Positions 60,865 through 64,000 of a DNA stretch of 64,000 bases are shown here, in pieces. The stretch's first letter is position 1. Each line of letters begins with the position of its first letter. Position numbers and translations under genes: made by a program. The notes beneath the pieces were generated by a model. That model did no database searches. It had not been told where the DNA came from and saw only the letters and a list, made by a program, of their open reading frames with translations. The DNA comes from JAFDBW01 sp963825575. GTDB lineage: Bacteria; Desulfobacterota; Desulfuromonadia; Desulfuromonadales; BM103. The DNA is taken from the NCBI GenBank assembly GCA_963825575.1, contig CAWGUB010000018.1, positions 1 through 64,000 on the forward strand, in the 5' to 3' direction.

Positions 60865-62661
60865 CTACTTGTCCTCGAGAGTCCGGGTCATCAGAGCCCG
60901 GTTGTATGCCGCGACGATGTCCCGGCGGGAAATGATGCCGACCAGCTTGCGATGGGTCTCGCGATCGACAACCGGCAGCTGTTCGATGTTGCGGTAGCCG
61001 ATCTTGCGCATGGTCTGGTCAAGGTCCTCGTCGGCGTGCGCTGTGATAACATCGGCGGTTGCCAGCTCCTTTACCACAACCAGGTTCATCAGCTCCCGCT
61101 CGAAGACCACGCCCATGAAATCCTGTACCGAGATGATCCCGGTCAGTTCGTTTTTGGCATTGACCAGCGGAAAGTTGGTGTGCTGGGTCTTTTCGATAAA
61201 ACGGGCGAACTGCCCCAAGGTCATATGTTCCGGGATGGTCTCCACATCGCGCGCCATGACATCACCGACTTGCAATGATTTCATGATGTTGCGTTCCTTC
61301 CCAGCCTCCAGGTCGATTCCGGCCCGGGAAAGCTCTACCGTCTCCAGACTGTCTTTCTTGTAGTGCCGGGCGATCGAGGTGCCGATCACACAGGTCAGCA
61401 TGATCGGCACGATGACCTCGTAGCTGTCTGTTATCTCGAACAGCAGGAAGATCGCGGTCATCGGCGCGTGGGTCGCCGCCGACAGGAATGCTCCCATCCC
61501 GACCAGGGCATAGGCGCCGGGGGCAAGATGGAATTGCGGGAAGAGCTTAACCGCAACATGACCGAAAGAACCGCCGGCCACCGCGCCGAGGTAAAGGCAT
61601 GGGGCAAACAGGCCACCGGGCAAACCGGAACCGAGGGTGATAGAGGTTGCCACGGCCTTGATCAGGACCAGCGCCGCCAACAGGTACCAGGTCTGGTTGC
61701 CGAGCAGGACCGTCTCCATGAATTCATAACCGTTGCCGAACACCTGCGGGAAACCGAGACCGATAATCCCGACCAACAGCCCGCCGAGCACCGGCTTGGC
61801 CAGCTTCGGGATCTTCAATGCGGTGAACCGGTCCTTGATGCGGAAGTGCGTGTCAATGAAGAGTGTTGCCAGGATGCCGATCAGCAGGCCAAGCAGCACG
61901 TAGAGCAGCAGTTCCCAGTAGCTGTTGACCAGGTAGACCGGGGCATAGAGCTCCGGGGTGTTGCCGAGCAGGGCACGCGAGACAACCGTCGCCATACCGC
62001 TGGCGATCACGATCGAGGTAAAACTGGATAGCTCAAACGAGGACAGCAGTACGATCTCCTGGGCAAAGAAGACCCCGGCAATCGGCGCGTTGAAGGTTGC
62101 GGCGACACCGGCTGCAGCACCGCAGGCAACCAGGACCTTGAGGCGGTCGCCGCTCATCTTGAAGAGTTGGCCGAACTGGGAACCGATCGCTCCACCGATC
62201 ATGGCAATCGGGCCCTCCTGTCCGGCCGAACCGCCGGTGCCAATGGTAATCGCCGAACCAAACCCACGGGTAAAGATCGGCCGCAACTGCAGTTTCGCGC
62301 CGCGCAGGTTGACCCGCTCGAGGAAGGCCGAGAAGCCGCCCTTGAGATCCTTGCCGAACCAGTACCAGAGCGGGATGACCAGCAGGCCGCCGGCCACCGG
62401 GCAGAGCACCACGGCCAGCCTGGCCAGGCTCCATTCCTCCAGGGAGTAACCGAACAGCTGCTCGCTCTGCTCGAACACTGCCCAATGCACGAATTCGATT
62501 GTCTTGCGAAACGCGTAATTACCCAGGCCACCGAGCAGACCGATAATCACCGCGAGGATGATCAGGAAAGTGTTTTCACTGAGGCGGAAGCTGCCCTGCA
62601 AGGTTGTCAGAAACCGACGGAGCCCCACGACAAGGGGATTAAGTGTTGTAAAAACTGACAC
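60865..62661 (-). CDS. ClC-family chloride channel or exchanger with CBS domains
   Basis: A 598-aa protein: a ClC membrane domain (about 30-440) and two C-terminal CBS domains (VGDVMARDVETIPEHM; MRKIGYRNIEQLPVVDRETH). The gating Glu lies in GQEGP, and GSGLPGGLFAPCLYLGA is the conserved pore segment. The second, internal Glu of exchangers (EcClC E203) appears to be Ile here (FFAQEIVL), as in many ClC channels; the transport mode is therefore open. The start is GTG with AGGAAG upstream. uvrD follows without spacing. Confidence 0.92.
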   Translation of the reverse strand: MSVFTTLNPLVVGLRRFLTTLQGSFRLSENTFLIILAVIIGLLGGLGNYAFRKTIEFVHWAVFEQSEQLFGYSLEEWSLARLAVVLCPVAGGLLVIPLWYWFGKDLKGGFSAFLERVNLRGAKLQLRPIFTRGFGSAITIGTGGSAGQEGPIAMIGGAIGSQFGQLFKMSGDRLKVLVACGAAAGVAATFNAPIAGVFFAQEIVLLSSFELSSFTSIVIASGMATVVSRALLGNTPELYAPVYLVNSYWELLLYVLLGLLIGILATLFIDTHFRIKDRFTALKIPKLAKPVLGGLLVGIIGLGFPQVFGNGYEFMETVLLGNQTWYLLAALVLIKAVATSITLGSGLPGGLFAPCLYLGAVAGGSFGHVAVKLFPQFHLAPGAYALVGMGAFLSAATHAPMTAIFLLFEITDSYEVIVPIMLTCVIGTSIARHYKKDSLETVELSRAGIDLEAGKERNIMKSLQVGDVMARDVETIPEHMTLGQFARFIEKTQHTNFPLVNAKNELTGIISVQDFMGVVFERELMNLVVVKELATADVITAHADEDLDQTMRKIGYRNIEQLPVVDRETHRKLVGIISRRDIVAAYNRALMTRTLEDK

Positions 62662-63038
62662 GTGACTTCCTGTTCTCTGTTGCCAAAGCTACATTTTCGG
62701 AACCGACGCGAAAGCGCCGAGACGCCCATCCACTAATGCCGAAGCAATGCAAGGCACTGACAGACAATGGCTGCTTGTACACAAGCAGAACTGCCAGGGG
62801 GGTTGATAATAGTTTTTATCGATACGTCTGGCAACACTGTTTATTCCGGTTATGAGGTAGACTGCCAACCCGCCCTCTTTCTTTCTGAACAAAAAAACCC
62901 CATGACACAAAAGGTCATGGGGTTCGTCAAAGGCTCTTTTGTGCGGGGTCATTTCAGTGAGCAGTGCGCAATCGAGCTCTCACTAATAGTTTAATCAGGG
63001 CTTCCGACAACGGGCCACGGAGACCCTTCCCGTACCGC
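62662..63038. other. intergenic region, only a terminator seen
   Basis: An 87-codon minus-strand frame (62689-62952) runs through the terminator and lacks homology; no gene is supported. Confidence 0.5.
62889..62924 (-). terminator. intrinsic terminator of the downstream lipoprotein gene
   Basis: On the minus strand AACCCCATGAC pairs with GTCATGGGGTT and is followed by seven T residues. It lies 115 bases after the lipoprotein stop. Confidence 0.85.
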
Positions 63039-63674
63039 TCAAAGCAACCCGTTGTCCTTGAGATCCTTGGTAACAACCGCGATAAAGTCTTTGATAAGCC
63101 CGTCCAGATTGGCCTCGACCACGGTCTCCAGCTGCGCTGACCAGATCAATTCCCCGCTGGCCGCACTGTAAAGATTGGCCTCGATCGTGATGACCTGGTA
63201 CTCGCTCACGGTGGCCGGCATGTAGACGGCATCATAACTGCGCGAATAGTAGCCGCCATAGTTACGATAGTAGGGGTCCGGATAATAACCCCGGCCGCCG
63301 TAGCCGGGGCCTGAAACGTAACCCGGGTTGACAACCTGTTCAGTACGTTTGCCGACCGCACGGGCCATCAGGATCGAATCTGCACCGTTCGCCTTGATCC
63401 TGGCGGCTATCAAGTCCTGGTTGGTCTCTTCATTCATCTTCAGATCACCATAACTCGATATTCCGGTTGCCCCGAACTTGGTCAGCTGTTCGCGGAATTC
63501 ATCTTCAAAGATGCGCCGGGTGGTCTCCTGCTTGGCAATACCGACGACATAAACCTTTTTGACCTTGCCGGTAAAATCAGGATTTTTCCAGGAACCTGTG
63601 ATCATGGTGCTGGAACATCCACTCAGGACCATTCCTGTAGCAACCAGGGCTAACAAAGCAATGCGGTGAATCAT
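63039..63674 (-). CDS. lipoprotein with Gly/Tyr-rich loop, paralogue of the 44455 lipoprotein
   Basis: A 211-aa lipoprotein with signal peptide MIHRIALLALVATGMVLSGC, cleaved before Cys20. It has GSWKNPDFTGKVKKVYVVGI, an Arg-containing helix, GADSILMARAVGK, then a Gly/Tyr/Pro-rich loop (GPGYGGRGYYPDPYYRNYGG) and a beta-rich end (EANLYSAASGELIWSAQLET). The order of elements matches the 203-aa lipoprotein at 44455-45066. The ATG at 63674 was chosen because it starts the signal peptide. No function is known. Confidence 0.75.
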   Translation of the reverse strand: MIHRIALLALVATGMVLSGCSSTMITGSWKNPDFTGKVKKVYVVGIAKQETTRRIFEDEFREQLTKFGATGISSYGDLKMNEETNQDLIAARIKANGADSILMARAVGKRTEQVVNPGYVSGPGYGGRGYYPDPYYRNYGGYYSRSYDAVYMPATVSEYQVITIEANLYSAASGELIWSAQLETVVEANLDGLIKDFIAVVTKDLKDNGLL

Positions 63675-63950
63675 CAGATAGCTCTCACTTTCAAAAAATA
63701 ATTTTGTCAGTAATTCTAACTTATTATTCCAGGTTTTCCAGCCCGTCATCTATCCAGGTCTTTACTGTACCATGTTAATGGTCAATACAGAACGAATCGA
63801 CCGGCAAATCCGGCTTTACGGTTGCGCAGGCCGTTCCGGTTTGATAGCTTTAATACTGGCCTGGATTCTGGCATGAGCCGTGTCAGTAAAACCCTTCCCT
63901 TTAGTGACCAATCTGGTCTTACCGGCGACAGGGCAGTTGGAGGAGACCCC

Positions 63951-64000
63951 ATGACATCAGCATTTAAGGAATTCTTAAAGAAAGACTCAGCGGTCGGAGT
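63951..64000 (+). CDS. 5' end of a gene, possibly Na+/H+ antiporter nhaA (cut by window)
   Basis: Only 16 codons are present: MTSAFKEFLKKDSAVGV-like start. GGAGGAG lies five bases before the ATG, so translation is certain to be plausible. The pattern of a short amphipathic start followed by a Ser/Ala-Gly step resembles NhaA N-termini (FFxxxSAGGI), but the piece is too short to be sure. Confidence 0.4.
   Translation, partial: MTSAFKEFLKKDSAVG

Noticed and set aside
62689..62952. 87-codon minus-strand frame upstream of the ClC gene
   Set aside because: It contains the terminator of the lipoprotein gene and lacks a ribosome-binding site.

Overview
The window is chromosomal DNA of a Gram-negative anaerobe or facultative anaerobe, most likely a Desulfuromonadota (Geobacter/Desulfuromonas-like) bacterium. 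This is inferred from gene content: TRAP uptake next to GlcD/GlcF- and LUD-type lactate oxidation, a sigma-54 enhancer-binding protein, bacteriohemerythrin, a fused nucleotidyltransferase/phosphomannomutase, PilT, an HrcA/CIRCE-type groESL operon and outer-membrane lipid-transport genes. No taxonomic marker gene is present. Most genes lie on the minus strand, and several use TTG or GTG starts.

Layout. 1-2.2 kb: Trk potassium uptake (trkH cut by the window edge, trkA). 2.3-11.8 kb: a minus-strand operon led by a receiver protein, then a nucleotidyltransferase/PMM fusion, GalT, a 1118-aa GH13 enzyme, glycogen synthase and a small acidic protein. 11.9-15.9 kb: a radical SAM protein, a possible leaderless microprotein, a cytochrome b5-like protein and a NarL-type two-component pair. 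16-31 kb: carbon uptake and oxidation, with a FadR/GntR regulator, a TRAP-UspA-GlcD-GlcF operon, a thiolase/CoA-transferase/3-hydroxybutyrate dehydrogenase/enhancer-binding-protein operon, and a divergent lutC-lutB/A unit whose second gene is frameshifted. 31-36 kb: an AT-richer patch with an ATP-grasp protein, an exosortase-type acyltransferase flanked by imperfect direct repeats, a tRNA-Pro-like fragment and a phage-type repressor lacking its peptidase serine. 36-45 kb: a receiver/DnaJ/TPR protein, mltG, plsY, ydbL- and (frameshifted) ydbH-like genes, and a lipoprotein. 45-50.6 kb: hemerythrin, small zinc-ribbon proteins, a possible CsrA-binding RNA, a ferritin-like/receiver fusion, pilT and a PP-loop protein. 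51-64 kb: groESL with CIRCE, an ArsS-like radical SAM protein, a degenerate HD-GYP sensor, a DUF4139 protein, PcrA/UvrD, a ClC protein with CBS domains, a second lipoprotein, and the first codons of a gene that may be nhaA.

How parts work together. The carbon block shows two regulatory circuits in the DNA. Three promoters (regulator gene, TRAP operon, lutC) carry FadR-type palindromes (TGGT-N3-ACCA or a close variant) just downstream of the -10 box, which fits one repressor controlling uptake and oxidation of a 2-hydroxyacid such as lactate. The ketone-body operon has a -24/-12 sigma-54 promoter and, about 150 bp upstream, three repeats spaced about 20 bp, while the last gene of the operon encodes a GAFTGA-containing sigma-54 activator.

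Two genes (lutB/A and ydbH) are clearly split by frameshifts of the same sign and a third (the acidic protein after glgA) probably is. The most unusual intact proteins are the ferritin-like/receiver fusion, the serine-less S24 repressor, the receiver/DnaJ/TPR protein with Glu in place of the phosphoacceptor Asp, and the HD-GYP protein whose HD pair is replaced.
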